Notes: generated from the letters alone by a model not told the origin. DNA of 64,000 bases from AP-15 sp963703855 (GCA_963703855.1 CAVPFW010000011.1:124001-188000), one strand, 5' to 3'. Shown: positions 8,451-18,208, counted from the stretch's first letter. Numbers and translations: made by a program.

Positions 8451-9427
8451 AGCGGAAAATGGCAGGCGACGTGCCGGCCCTTGCCGACAGGCCGCCGCGG
8501 TAGCGGCCGGTTGAAACAATCGGGAGCGGCGCGCTCGCAGCGCTCGGTGTAGCGGCAGGGCGGCAGATCTGCCCGGCGCAGGTCAGGCAGCGCGCCGCCG
8601 ATCGAGGCGAGCGCGTCGAGGCTCGGCGCTCCGCCGGGGGTCGCCGCGATCAGCTTGGCGGTATAGGGGTGATGCGGCGCGGCGAACAGGGCCGCCGTCG
8701 GCGCGGTCTCGACAATGTGCCCGGCATGCATCACCGCGATCAAGTCGCAATATTCCGAGGCGAGGCCGAGATCGTGCGTGATCAGCAGGGTCGCCATGTG
8801 GTGCGCGGCGGCGAGCTCGGCGATTAAATCCATTATTACCGCCTGCGTGGTGATATCGAGCCCGGTCGTCGGCTCGTCTGCGATCAGCAATTGCGGTTCG
8901 CAGGCAAGCGCCATCGCAATCATGATCCGCTGGCACATGCCGCCCGACAGCTCGAACGGATAGGCTCGGGCGCGCCGCTCCGGATCAGGAATGCGCACTT
9001 TCGCCAACATTTCTATAGCGCGCCCGGGCACCTGCGCGGCGGTGACGTTGCCGTGCCGCAGCAAGACGTCGGCGATCTGCTTGCCGACCGGCCGGATCGG
9101 ATTCAGGGCGGTGCGCGGGTTCTGAAAGATGATCGCCAATTCGCGCCCGCGTAACTCAGCGATCGCCTTTTCGCCCGCCTGCAGCAGCTCCAACTCGCCG
9201 AACACGATCCGCCCCGACGTGATGCGCGCCGCCATATCGAGGATGCCCATAATCGCGTACGCGGTGACCGACTTGCCGGAACCGCTTTCGCCGACCAGCG
9301 CCATCGTCTCGCCGCGGCGCAGCTCGAACCCGATCCGGTCGACGGCGTGTACCGTCCCAGTCCGGGTGCGGAACTCGATACCGAGATCCTCGACCGCAAG
9401 CAGCGGCGCGGTGCGGTTGCCGGCCAT
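8447..9427 (-). CDS. peptide/oligopeptide ABC transporter ATP-binding protein (DppD/OppD-like)
   Basis: This 326-residue ATPase has Walker A GESGSGKS, Q-loop IIFQNPRTALNP, signature LSGGMCQRIMIAMAL, Walker B LLIADEPTTGLD and H-loop ITHDLG. These motifs, with the C-terminal cysteines (PCRYTERCERAAPDC), place it with DppD/OppD subunits that pair with DppF. The ATG at 9427 overlaps the preceding permease stop. It supplies ATP hydrolysis for substrate import through the two permeases encoded upstream. Confidence 0.92.
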   Translation of the reverse strand: MAGNRTAPLLAVEDLGIEFRTRTGTVHAVDRIGFELRRGETMALVGESGSGKSVTAYAIMGILDMAARITSGRIVFGELELLQAGEKAIAELRGRELAIIFQNPRTALNPIRPVGKQIADVLLRHGNVTAAQVPGRAIEMLAKVRIPDPERRARAYPFELSGGMCQRIMIAMALACEPQLLIADEPTTGLDITTQAVIMDLIAELAAAHHMATLLITHDLGLASEYCDLIAVMHAGHIVETAPTAALFAAPHHPYTAKLIAATPGGAPSLDALASIGGALPDLRRADLPPCRYTERCERAAPDCFNRPLPRRPVGKGRHVACHFPL

Positions 9428-10272
9428 CAGGTCCGCCGTAGCGGGTCGACGATGTCGCGCAACCCATCGCCCATCAGGTTGAAGCAGAACACCGCGGCCA
9501 TCAGCGCGATGCCGGGGAAATACGCGACCCACCACTCACCCGAGATGATGGAGCTGGCACCCTCGGCGACCATGATGCCCCATTCAGCGGTCGGCGGGCG
9601 CACCCCGAGACCGATAAAGGAAAGGCCGGCGGCGTTGAGGATCGCGTAACCGAGTGTCAATGACACCTGCACCATCATCAGCGGCATGATGTTCGGCAAT
9701 AATTGCCCGAGCACGATCCGCGTCTCGCTATTTCCGCACAGCCGCGCCGCCTCGACATAGCCGGCATTGCGCCGGACGTTTCCTTCGGCACGGGAGAGCC
9801 GGGCATAGATCGGGAAATTGATGATCGCGGTCGCGTACACGATGTTGGCGACGCTGTTGCCGAGCGCGGCGACGATGCCCATCGCCAGGATGAACAGCGG
9901 GAACGCCATGATCGTGTCGACCAGGCGGCCGACGATGCGGTCTAACCAGCCGCCGTAATAGCCGGCGGCGATCCCCGCGAGGGTGCCGATGCCGAAAGCG
10001 AGGACGACCGAGGCCACCGCGATGCCGAGATCAAGACGGGTCGCGACGACGACGCGGGAGAAAATGTCGCGGCCGAGCTGGTCGGTACCGAACCAGTGGG
10101 CGGCGGAGGGGGCGGTCAAGGCACGCGCCGTATCGCTGGCGAGCGGGTCATAGGGTGCCAGCGCCGAGCCGAATACGGCGCATAACACAAACAGGAAAAA
10201 CCCAGCGAAGGCAAAGGCCGTGACCGGGTTTCCGCGCAGCACATAGCCAGCATGGCGCAATGTCGCGGTCAT
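9427..10272 (-). CDS. peptide ABC transporter permease (DppC/OppC-like)
   Basis: This inner-membrane permease of 281 residues has a hydrophobic N-terminal helix (AFAFAGFFLFVLCAVFGSALAP, in part) and the family block HWFGTDQLGRDIFSRV. The EAA-type coupling loop reads YVEAARLCGNSETRIVLGQL with LLPNIMP. Six helices are expected. It overlaps both neighbours by four bases. Substrate identity cannot be told from the permease. Confidence 0.92.
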   Translation of the reverse strand: MTATLRHAGYVLRGNPVTAFAFAGFFLFVLCAVFGSALAPYDPLASDTARALTAPSAAHWFGTDQLGRDIFSRVVVATRLDLGIAVASVVLAFGIGTLAGIAAGYYGGWLDRIVGRLVDTIMAFPLFILAMGIVAALGNSVANIVYATAIINFPIYARLSRAEGNVRRNAGYVEAARLCGNSETRIVLGQLLPNIMPLMMVQVSLTLGYAILNAAGLSFIGLGVRPPTAEWGIMVAEGASSIISGEWWVAYFPGIALMAAVFCFNLMGDGLRDIVDPLRRT

Positions 10273-11276
10273 GTTTCGAGCCGCACCCGTGGGTCGACGA
10301 CGCCATAGACGAGGTCGACGGTCAGATTGAGCAGCACGTAAAGCAGCGCCATGATCAGCACGTAACCCTGCACCGGCGCGTAATCGGAGGCGATCAGCGC
10401 CTCGACCGCGTAGGAGCCGATGCCGGGCCAGGCGAATACCTTTTCGACCAGGACATTGGCGCCGAGCAGGAACGAGAACACGATGCCGAGCGTGGTAATC
10501 ACCGGCAGTACCGCGTTGCGAAAGGCATAGATAAAGACGATCCGGAACCCCGACAGGCCGCTCGCCCGCGCGGTGCGGACGAACTCGCTGCCGAGTGCCC
10601 CCAGCATCGCGGCGCGGGTTATACGCGCCAGTGGCGCCAAGGTGAAAATCGCCATTGTTGCCGCGGGCAGAATCAGCTGCGCCAATGCGGCGCGAAACGT
10701 TTCGAGATCGCCGGCCAGCAGGCTGTCGATCAGGTAGAACCCAGTATGCTGCGGCGGTGCCGAGGAGAACACGCCGAGTCGGCCGAGCGGAGCCGGCGCC
10801 ACCCCGAGGAGGTAATAGAATAAATAGACGAGCAGCAGACCGGTAAAGAATGTCGGCAATGAGACGCCGGCGGTCGTGACGATGCGGCACGCGTGGTCGA
10901 CCGGCGACCCGGGCCGCAATGCCGCCGTGATGCCGAGCGGCAACGCGATCCCTACCGCGAGGAACAGGGCGAGCAAGGTCAGCTCGGCCGATGCCGGCAA
11001 TCGGGTCAACAGCTCGGTCAGAACGGGTTGCCCAGTGGTCAGCGAGGTGCCGAGATCGCCATGCGCGAGCCGCTCTATATAATCGACGAATTGCACCGGC
11101 AGGCTACGGTCGAAGCCGAGGCGGTGGCGGATCTGGTCGATCGCTTCCGTCGACGCCGCCGGCCCGGCGAAATAGACGGCCGGGTCGCCGGGCAAAGCCC
11201 GGGTCAGTAGAAAGGTCACAAGAATTACGCCGACGACAACCGGTAGCGCTGTCGCGAGGCGGCGCAGGGCGATCAT
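10269..11276 (-). CDS. peptide ABC transporter permease (DppB/OppB-like)
   Basis: This 335-residue permease begins MIALRRLATALPVVVGVILV, the usual DppB N-terminal helix, and carries LPGDPA, GFDRSLPVQFVDYIERLAHGD (in part), FVRTARASGLS with the coupling loop, and a C-terminal YGVVDPRVRL. It starts at ATG 11276, thirteen bases after the stop of the binding-protein gene. A longer in-frame extension upstream would overlap that gene and is not family-like. Confidence 0.92.
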   Translation of the reverse strand: MIALRRLATALPVVVGVILVTFLLTRALPGDPAVYFAGPAASTEAIDQIRHRLGFDRSLPVQFVDYIERLAHGDLGTSLTTGQPVLTELLTRLPASAELTLLALFLAVGIALPLGITAALRPGSPVDHACRIVTTAGVSLPTFFTGLLLVYLFYYLLGVAPAPLGRLGVFSSAPPQHTGFYLIDSLLAGDLETFRAALAQLILPAATMAIFTLAPLARITRAAMLGALGSEFVRTARASGLSGFRIVFIYAFRNAVLPVITTLGIVFSFLLGANVLVEKVFAWPGIGSYAVEALIASDYAPVQGYVLIMALLYVLLNLTVDLVYGVVDPRVRLET

Positions 11277-11289
11277 CAATCGCGCGCGG

Positions 11290-12891
11290 TCAGGTCTTAG
11301 CCAATTGCCGGTAATCGAGCTGGCGGTGAAACCAGTAGCGATACCCGGTAACGTTCTTCTGCATCGCGACGTCGAGCCATGGCTGGAACAGCGGGATGCG
11401 CGGAACATCGCCGAAGGCAAGGCTGATAAAGCCTTCGACCTCCTCGCCGTATTTCTTCGGATCGGTCTCGAAACGGGCGGCGTCGATCAGCTTGTCCATT
11501 GCCGGATTTTGGTAGGACATATCATTGAAAAGCGAATTTTGCCCGTGATAATTCCAAAAAAAGAAGTAGTCGGGATAGTTGAGCCAGGCGCCGAACACGT
11601 TGGCAAGGAAGGGCAGCGTCTTCTTCGAGAACTCGGCCCGCCAATTGGCGCCGGGCACCTTGTTGAGCGTGGCCTTGACGCCGATCTGGGCAAGGCTTTC
11701 CTGCACCAATACGCAAATCGGCTCCTGAGTCACGGCATAGCCGAGATCGAAGGAGAGCGTCGTCTCAAAGCCATTAGGCAGCCCGGCTTCGGCGAGCAAT
11801 TGCTTTGCCTTGCCGATATCGGTGACATAAGGCGAGGGCTGCGGCCACTCCGGCGAACTCACCTCGCTCGGACCGCCGAACAATGGTTTGCCGCGACCGA
11901 ACATCGCCGCATCCATGATCTTTTGATAAGGGATCGCATAGGCGACCGCCTGGCGCAGCTTGACCTTGTCGAAGGGGGCCATCTTGACGTTCATGCTGAG
12001 ATAGATCATCGCGCACTCGATCAGCGAACCGATCACCGTGAGCTTCTTGTCCTTCGCCATATCGGCCACGTCCTTGGGCGGCAGGTCGACCGAGATGTCG
12101 GCGTCCCCGCGCTCGATCAATGCCCGGCGATTGCCGGCCGAGGGGATGATGCGCCAGATCACCCGCTGGAGCTTCGGCAACGGTCCGGATTTCCATTCGT
12201 CGAAGCGCCGGTAGGTCAATTCCTGACCGGGCGTCCATTTGTCGACGCGGAAGGCGCCGCCGCCGGCTTCGTTGTTTTTCAACCAATCCATCGCCCAGGG
12301 ATCGCTATCCGTGGCGTGCTTCTTGGCCAGTTCCGAATTGATTACGACCGGCGACGGCACCCCGAGGTCGGGCAAGGTCAATTTGTCCTTGCGCGCGAGG
12401 TCGATACGGAAAGTGTAATCGTCGACGACGACGAACTGCTCCGGTTTTTGCATCGACCCGGCCTTGAACTGAAAGGTCGGCGCGCCGCCGACCGTTACCG
12501 CACGGTCGAACGACCATTTGACGTCCTTGGCGGTAACCGGCGTGCCGTCGTGGAATTTTGCGTCCTTGCGCAGCTTGAAGGTGATGGACATGTCGCGCGC
12601 ATCCCAGGATGCGGCCAATTCCGGCTCGATCTTGGTGTGATCGTAATGGTCGTTGCCGGCAGTGTCCTTCTTGACCCCGAAGGTCACCAGCCGGTCGTAG
12701 GTGTTCCAGGACGCCTCGTAACCGGGACGGTTGGTGCCGACCCCCATCACATCGAGATTGTTGGGGCCGCTCTCGGAAAGGGTCAGCAGCATGTCCTGGC
12801 GCGACTGCGCCTGCGCGGGAAGGACATAGCTTGCGGCAACCGTCCCCGCGGCCGCTGCTGTCGTGCGCTTCAGAAAATCGCGCCGCCTCAT
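11290..12891 (-). CDS. ABC transporter substrate-binding protein (SBP family 5, Tat-exported)
   Basis: This 533-residue periplasmic binding protein has a twin-arginine leader (MRRRDFLKRTTAAAAG, cleavage likely after the PAQA motif near residue 28). The family 5 body has WNTYDRLVTF, ELAASWDARD, KFHDGTPVTAKDVKWSFDR and a long C-terminal lobe ending near YWFHRQLDYRQL. It heads the minus-strand transporter operon and would set its specificity. The operon is divergent from the catabolic genes starting at 13613, so the ligand may relate to that pathway; this is inference only. Tat export may indicate folding before export. Confidence 0.92.
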   Translation of the reverse strand: MRRRDFLKRTTAAAAGTVAASYVLPAQAQSRQDMLLTLSESGPNNLDVMGVGTNRPGYEASWNTYDRLVTFGVKKDTAGNDHYDHTKIEPELAASWDARDMSITFKLRKDAKFHDGTPVTAKDVKWSFDRAVTVGGAPTFQFKAGSMQKPEQFVVVDDYTFRIDLARKDKLTLPDLGVPSPVVINSELAKKHATDSDPWAMDWLKNNEAGGGAFRVDKWTPGQELTYRRFDEWKSGPLPKLQRVIWRIIPSAGNRRALIERGDADISVDLPPKDVADMAKDKKLTVIGSLIECAMIYLSMNVKMAPFDKVKLRQAVAYAIPYQKIMDAAMFGRGKPLFGGPSEVSSPEWPQPSPYVTDIGKAKQLLAEAGLPNGFETTLSFDLGYAVTQEPICVLVQESLAQIGVKATLNKVPGANWRAEFSKKTLPFLANVFGAWLNYPDYFFFWNYHGQNSLFNDMSYQNPAMDKLIDAARFETDPKKYGEEVEGFISLAFGDVPRIPLFQPWLDVAMQKNVTGYRYWFHRQLDYRQLAKT

Positions 12892-13612
12892 CGCCGTCCC
12901 CGCTCTCCCGTGGTATAGGTGGTCACAGCAATCGGCGTGCCATCACCGCTGCAGCGTCCGAATTCGCCGCCTGCCGCGGGCTTGTCCAAACTATCGGCAG
13001 GCCAATCGCCGTTTGCCGGTTTGACCGGCAGCCTCTTCGCGGTAGGCCCGCAGCCGCCAGGCATTGAATTTCAGCCGGAGCCAAAGACGGTAATCCAAAT
13101 ACAGGCGACCACGCTGCTGATCCAGCGACGCCGCATAGGTGGGTCCTTCTCCCAACGCAATCGGAACCCGGGCGTGACCGCTGAAGCCAACCCCGTGGAG
13201 GACCCGGTATCTAATTACAGCGTATGTTTCTTTTCAGAATGCCGGCGATTGCATAGGCGCCTTTTGTGATGGGGGAAGGGGAAAGCCAAGACATGTGCCA
13301 ATGCGAACACCTGTTTGCGCGGGCGCCGCGACCTACTGGGAAGCCGACCGAGTGCCGCAGCGTGGCTTGCAGTGGCCGGCAGTCCCAGAATTTGGGCGAA
13401 TGCCTGAAATCGGGGCTAGAACAGGCGGCAATGCGTCGCACAAAACGGCTTCGGCCGGTCTGGCCGAGAATCGTCAGCAGGCTTTCGCAGGCCTACACTG
13501 TCCCAAATACCCGCGGCAGGCGCCTTGATGAGGCCGCCCCAAGGCCAAATGGCATAAATCCTGCGTCATAGCTTCCGAACGTCCTCTCGAACCCGCATCA
13601 GGAGCGGCCGAG
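12892..13612. other. 721-bp divergent intergenic region
   Basis: This gap separates the minus-strand transporter from the plus-strand catabolic operon and probably holds both promoters. Short open frames in several phases lack ribosome sites and family-like sequence, so I support no gene here. No clear riboswitch or terminator hairpin was recognised. An AGGAG sequence lies about 12 bases before the ATG at 13613. No regulator gene sits on either side. Confidence 0.5.
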
Positions 13613-14071
13613 ATGAATCATGTCGCTGTCATGGAGCTTACTTCCGAGGCATTTGCCCCATTTGGTGAAGTCGGCGCACCGCTGGGCGACGGGAGTCACG
13701 CGGCAGGGGACGTGGCGCTCGACCTGTCGCACGGAATGCCGCGATTTTACATCATGCGTCTCGCCCAGCGAGGCCTTGCCTTCGAAAAAATGGCGCGGCA
13801 CGATCGGGTGACGCAGTGCCTCGGCGCGGTCGATGGCATGCCCTGGCTGATCGCCATGTCGCCCGCCGGCGTCGCCCGGCCCGAATTCGCCGACATCCTG
13901 GCGTTTCGCATCCCGGCCGACCGTTTTATCAAGCTCGGCTGCGGCACCTGGCATGTCGGTCCCTATTTTGCCGAACCGCGGCGCGACTTCTACAACCTCG
14001 AACTGACCGACACCAATACCGCGGACTACACCGTCTGCCGGTTGGGCGCGCCGGCCGTGATCGCGACATGA
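13613..14071 (+). CDS. ureidoglycolate lyase-family protein (AllA-like cupin)
   Basis: The 152-residue protein has the layout of the AllA fold: MELTSEAFAPFGEVG at the start, a central KMARHDRVTQCLGAVDGMPW block, and IPADRFIKLGCGTWHVGPYF near the end. AllA releases urea and glyoxylate from ureidoglycolate in purine and allantoin breakdown, and homologues act on related ureido-acids. As first gene of a run containing a cyclic-amide hydrolase and hydantoinases, a role in splitting a ureido intermediate is plausible but inferred. Its stop overlaps the next start (ATGA at 14068-14071). Confidence 0.8.
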   Translation: MNHVAVMELTSEAFAPFGEVGAPLGDGSHAAGDVALDLSHGMPRFYIMRLAQRGLAFEKMARHDRVTQCLGAVDGMPWLIAMSPAGVARPEFADILAFRIPADRFIKLGCGTWHVGPYFAEPRRDFYNLELTDTNTADYTVCRLGAPAVIAT

Positions 14072-15246
14072 AGCCCACAGTCGAGATCGCCGGCGGTGGC
14101 GTCGCCGGCCTGACGGCCGGCCTCGCGTTCGCGCAGAAGGGCTGGCGAGTGCGCGTCAATGAGCAGGATAACGCGCTGCGCGTCCCGGAGGCCGGGATCC
14201 ATCTCTGGGAAAACGCGCTGCGGGTGCTGGACGCGCTCGGCGTGCTGCAGCAGGTCATCGCCGGGGCGATCCCCGCATCCCGGCACGAACAGCGCAACTC
14301 CGACGGCGCGGTGTTCGCCAGCAGTGCTCTCAGCGGCGACTTTCGCCTGTACGTGCCATTGTGCGAGGAGTTGCTGACGGCGCTCCATGATGCCTTGGTG
14401 GCCACCGGCGGCGAGGTCGTGTTCAACGCGCGCGCGGTCGCAGCGGACCCCGACGGGGCGCTGCATTTCGCCGACGGCGGGTCGCGGTATGCCGATCTCG
14501 TCATCGGCGCCGACGGCGTCAATTCGCCGGTTCGCGACAGCCTCGGCCTGTTGAAGTGGCGCCGTCCCGCCAGGCAATTCGGCTATCGGGCGTTGATTCC
14601 GCGCGAGCCGGAGGAGCTCGAAAACGAAACCTGGGCCACCCATTGCGAGAGCTGGAATGGGTCGCGCCGGCTGCTCTATGCGCCGTGCACGGCGGCACGG
14701 GCCGATGTGCAGCTGACCTCGGTCGCGGGCGACAGCGCCGGCAACGCGTTGCCGCTCGATCGCGGTTTTTGGCGCGCCCTGTTTCCTCGTCTTGGACGGA
14801 TCGTCGACCGCATCCCCGACGATGGGCATGGCGACTGGTTCGAGATCACCCGCCTCGAAAATTGGTCGAGCGGCCGGGTGGCGATCGTCGGCGACGCCGC
14901 CAGCGCCCAGCCGCCATTCCTCGGCCAGGGCGGCGGTTGCGCGATGATGTCGGCCTTCATGCTGGCTCACATGATCGATCGCGAAGGCGAGGTGCCGGGT
15001 GGCCTCGCGGCGTGGGAGTGGGAGCTGCGCCGCTTTACCGAATGGGTGCAGCGGGTTGCGTATTGGTATGGCCAAATGGCGTTGTTGCCGGCAGCGCCCC
15101 GGACCGCTGTGTTCAGAGCGATCGGCGTCAGCGAATGGGCACAGCGGCAAACCCTGCGCGCCGCCGCGTGCCGGGATGTGACCGCGGCGCGTCGGAAGCC
15201 GCCCGCCCTGGCGCCGGGCACCCCGATCTACCCGCTGATCCATTGA
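14068..15246 (+). CDS. FAD-dependent monooxygenase (aromatic-ring hydroxylase type)
   Basis: This 392-residue flavoprotein has an N-terminal FAD fold VEIAGGGVAGLTAGLAFAQKG (positions 5-25, in part), the DG motif region YADLVIGADGVNSPVRD near 150, and the second FAD motif GRVAIVGDAASAQPPFLGQG near 270-290. These are the three fingerprints of class A hydroxylases such as p-hydroxybenzoate hydroxylase, and the urate hydroxylase HpxO belongs to the same group. The reaction would be NAD(P)H- and O2-dependent hydroxylation of a ring. The substrate is not deducible. It is translationally coupled to both neighbours. Confidence 0.9.
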   Translation: MKPTVEIAGGGVAGLTAGLAFAQKGWRVRVNEQDNALRVPEAGIHLWENALRVLDALGVLQQVIAGAIPASRHEQRNSDGAVFASSALSGDFRLYVPLCEELLTALHDALVATGGEVVFNARAVAADPDGALHFADGGSRYADLVIGADGVNSPVRDSLGLLKWRRPARQFGYRALIPREPEELENETWATHCESWNGSRRLLYAPCTAARADVQLTSVAGDSAGNALPLDRGFWRALFPRLGRIVDRIPDDGHGDWFEITRLENWSSGRVAIVGDAASAQPPFLGQGGGCAMMSAFMLAHMIDREGEVPGGLAAWEWELRRFTEWVQRVAYWYGQMALLPAAPRTAVFRAIGVSEWAQRQTLRAAACRDVTAARRKPPALAPGTPIYPLIH

Positions 15247-16742
15247 CCCTCGCAGCCGGCGATCCTCACCTCTCGCTGCAGCCGCGCCCGACGGCCGGGG
15301 CGGACCTCGTTCGGCTCGCCGCGCAGGCCAGACGCGACCTCGCCGCGCTCGCCCATCCGGCGGATGAGTGGGTTCGTCCGGTTTCCCACCCCTCGGGGCA
15401 GCATGTCTTCGACGTCGCAATCGTCGGCGCCGGGCAGAATGGGCTGGTCATCGGCCTCGCCCTGAAGCCCGAGGGCGTCGGCAACGTGCTGTTGCTGGAC
15501 CGCAACCCGGCCGGCTACGAGGGTCCATGGGAGACCTTCGCCCGCATGGCGGTGCTGCGCACGCCAAAGGAGCTGGTCGGCGCCGAACTCGGCATCCCGA
15601 GCCTATCGGCGCGCACCTGGTTCGAGACCCGCTACGGCACCGAGGCCTGGGACCGGATCGCCTGGATCCCTCGGCAAGACTGGATGCGCTATCTGCGCTG
15701 GTACCGCGAGCTAGCCGATCTCGACATTGGCAACGAGACCCCGGTCGTCGGCGTCGCGCCCACGGGGAATGTTCTGGCATTGAAGACGGCCGGACCGGCG
15801 GACTGCCGTACCGTGCTCGCTCGCCGGATCGTGCTGGCGACCGGGCAGGACGGCGGGGGCGCCTGGAAAGTGCCGGACATGATCGAGCGCGCCCTGCCAC
15901 GCTGCGCTTACGCCCATTCGAACGGGCCGATCGACTTCGGGCAGTTCGCCGGCAAGCGCATCGGCATCCTGGGCCATGGCGGCTCGGCGTTCGACGCGGC
16001 GCTGACGGCGTTGTCCGCCGGTGCGGCCCGCGTCGACATCTGCTTCAGACGGCCGCTGCTGCCGGTGGTCAACCCCCACCGGTGGCTCGTGTTTTCGGCG
16101 ATCTTCGCGCATTACTCGGCGCTCGACGATCATATCCGCTGGAATATCGCCCGGCATTTTGACCTGCACGACCAGCCGCCGCCGCGCCACGCCTTCGATC
16201 GCGCCCGCCGGCAGCCGGGCCCGCGCGTGCACGCCGACAGCGCTTGGGAAGAGGTCCATTGGACTGGCGATGCCGTTGAAATCGTCACCAAACGGGAGCG
16301 CTTCGGCTTCGATTTCGTGATCTGCGCGACCGGGGTCAGCATCGACCTCAGACTGCGGCCCGAGCTCGATGGGATCGCCCAGTACATAGCCCTATGGTCC
16401 GACCGCTTCGTTCCCGAACCGGACGAGGCGCATGCCGCGCTCGGCCAGCTGCCCTACCTCGACAAAAGCTACGAATTTCTCGAAAAGGCGCCGGGCGCCG
16501 CGCCCTGGCTGTCGCGTATCCATGCCTTCAACTTTTCGGCAAGGCCGAGCATGGGGCCGGTGTCGACCGGGATTAGCGGCCATCGCTACGCCGTCCCCCG
16601 CCTGGTTCGCGGCATTACCCGGAGCCTCTTCCTAGAGCAGGCGGACACGTTGTTGCCGGATCTGCGCGGCTTCGCCGAACCCGAGCCGGAGCCATACGCT
16701 GCCGCAATGTTCGCCCCTATCGCTGCCGACGTCGCGGAGTAG
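15243..16742 (+). CDS. NAD(P)/FAD-dependent oxidoreductase (flavin monooxygenase-like)
   Basis: About 499 residues. A first Rossmann motif VAIVGAGQNGLVIG lies near residue 60 and a second, RIGILGHGGSAFDAAL, near 240, the two-dinucleotide-fold plan of flavin-containing monooxygenases and lysine/ornithine hydroxylase relatives. The text FVICATGVSIDLRLRPEL fits the family's ATG motif. A TTG at 15243 overlapping the preceding stop (TTGA) is the most economical start; no good ATG or GTG precedes the first fold. An N-terminal extension of about 55 residues before the fold is unusual. It is distinct from the gene upstream and not a duplicate. Confidence 0.8.
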   Translation: MTLAAGDPHLSLQPRPTAGADLVRLAAQARRDLAALAHPADEWVRPVSHPSGQHVFDVAIVGAGQNGLVIGLALKPEGVGNVLLLDRNPAGYEGPWETFARMAVLRTPKELVGAELGIPSLSARTWFETRYGTEAWDRIAWIPRQDWMRYLRWYRELADLDIGNETPVVGVAPTGNVLALKTAGPADCRTVLARRIVLATGQDGGGAWKVPDMIERALPRCAYAHSNGPIDFGQFAGKRIGILGHGGSAFDAALTALSAGAARVDICFRRPLLPVVNPHRWLVFSAIFAHYSALDDHIRWNIARHFDLHDQPPPRHAFDRARRQPGPRVHADSAWEEVHWTGDAVEIVTKRERFGFDFVICATGVSIDLRLRPELDGIAQYIALWSDRFVPEPDEAHAALGQLPYLDKSYEFLEKAPGAAPWLSRIHAFNFSARPSMGPVSTGISGHRYAVPRLVRGITRSLFLEQADTLLPDLRGFAEPEPEPYAAAMFAPIAADVAE

Positions 16743-16791
16743 GGAGTCAGCCTGTTAATCCGCAGGCGCGTCTCGGGAAGAAGGATCACGG

Positions 16792-18090
16792 ATGCCCCAG
16801 CGCTTTCATCTCGGTTGGTTCACTAATTTCACGCCGGGCGATTGGAACCACTCGTTCAGCCACGGCGGATCGCCGTGGGACGGCAAGTTCTTTGTCGAGA
16901 TGGCGCTGGCGATGGAGCGCGCCTGCTTCGACTACATTCTGCTCGAGGACACCTTGATGGTGTCGGAGGCCTATCGCGGCACCGCCGAAGCAGCACTGAA
17001 ATACGTGCTGCAGGTGCCGAAGCACGACCCGCTGCCCCTTGCCGCGATGATCGCCGCCGCCACGACCCGGCTCGGCGTCGTCGCCACGATGTCGACGATG
17101 GCCTACCCGCCGTTCATGCTGGCGCGACTCGCCTCGACCATCGATCACATCGCAGGGGGCCGGTTCGGCTGGAACATCGTCACCAGCGGCGAGGACGCTG
17201 CCGCGCAGAATTTCGGCGTGGATGAATTGCCGCCGCGCGAGATGCGCTACGCGATGGCCGACGAATATGTCGATCTGGTCTGCAAACTGTTCGAATCCTG
17301 GGACGCCGATGCGGTCGTGATGGATCGCGAGCGCGGGACCTACGCCGATTTCAGAAAGGTCCATCCGATCCATTTCGAAGGCCGGTTCTTCAAATGCCGC
17401 GGACCGCTGAATACGGTGCGCTCGCCGCAGGGCCGGCCGGCGTTCATCCAGGCCGGCGGCTCGCCGCGCGGGCGCGCCTTTGCCGCGAAGCATGCCAATT
17501 CGATCCTCGCGACGGCCAACGGCATCAGAGGCTTACGGCAATATCGCGACGAGGTTCGGGCCCATGCGGTCGCCGCCGGGCGCAACCCCGGCGACATCAA
17601 GATCCTCCATTTGGTCTATCCGATCCTGGGCGAAACGTCCGAAGAGGCACGAGCCAAGCACTCGCGCATGGTCAATGCTCCGGGCTTTGTCGAGGCCGCG
17701 CTGGCTTCGGTCGGCTCGATCACCGATATCGACTTCTCGCAGTTCGATCTCGACGCGCCATTGCCGCGCGTCACCACCAATGGAGAACAGGGCTCGCTCG
17801 ATAAATTCGCGCAATGGGGCAGCGGCAAGACCTTGCGCCAACTCGCCTCGGAGCGCTTCGACAGCGGGCTCGATCTGATCGGCACCCCAGATGAGGTGGC
17901 CGAGCGTATGGGCGAAGTAATCGAAGCCATCGGCGGCGACGGGTTTCTGATAAGCACCCCGTTCCAGCGCATCACCCGGCGCTTTATCACTGAGGTATGC
18001 GAGGGGCTGGTGCCGGCCCTGCAACGGCGCGGGCTCGTACGCGAGACCTATAGCCGAACCACCCTGCGCGACACCCTCAAGGAATTCTGA
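16792..18090 (+). CDS. LLM-class flavin-dependent monooxygenase (NtaA/SnaA/DszA subgroup)
   Basis: This 432-residue protein belongs to the bacterial-luciferase-like FMN-dependent monooxygenases that use reduced FMN from a partner reductase. Visible blocks are LEDTLMVSEAYRG, STMAYPPFMLARLASTIDHI, the FGWNIVTSGE motif typical of the nitrilotriacetate monooxygenase subgroup, and PAFIQAGGSPRGRAFAAKHAN (in part). Members open or oxidise C-N, C-S and N-heterocyclic bonds; RutA, which opens uracil, is a more distant relative. No flavin reductase gene is seen nearby, so reduced flavin must come from elsewhere. The function here is inferred from the neighbourhood. Confidence 0.9.
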   Translation: MPQRFHLGWFTNFTPGDWNHSFSHGGSPWDGKFFVEMALAMERACFDYILLEDTLMVSEAYRGTAEAALKYVLQVPKHDPLPLAAMIAAATTRLGVVATMSTMAYPPFMLARLASTIDHIAGGRFGWNIVTSGEDAAAQNFGVDELPPREMRYAMADEYVDLVCKLFESWDADAVVMDRERGTYADFRKVHPIHFEGRFFKCRGPLNTVRSPQGRPAFIQAGGSPRGRAFAAKHANSILATANGIRGLRQYRDEVRAHAVAAGRNPGDIKILHLVYPILGETSEEARAKHSRMVNAPGFVEAALASVGSITDIDFSQFDLDAPLPRVTTNGEQGSLDKFAQWGSGKTLRQLASERFDSGLDLIGTPDEVAERMGEVIEAIGGDGFLISTPFQRITRRFITEVCEGLVPALQRRGLVRETYSRTTLRDTLKEF

Positions 18091-18208
18091 CATCGAAGCT
18101 CTGCTGGCAAAACCGAGACTTCGACCCGGCCATCTTTCCGTGCCGGATCTGGCCCAGGTTTTGCACTGGTGAGAGGCGACATTACACGCCGAACCGGAGG
18201 GACAAAGA

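Noticed and set aside
12919..13571. Short plus-strand frames in the divergent gap
   Set aside because: No ribosome sites or recognisable sequence; they overlap one another in different phases.
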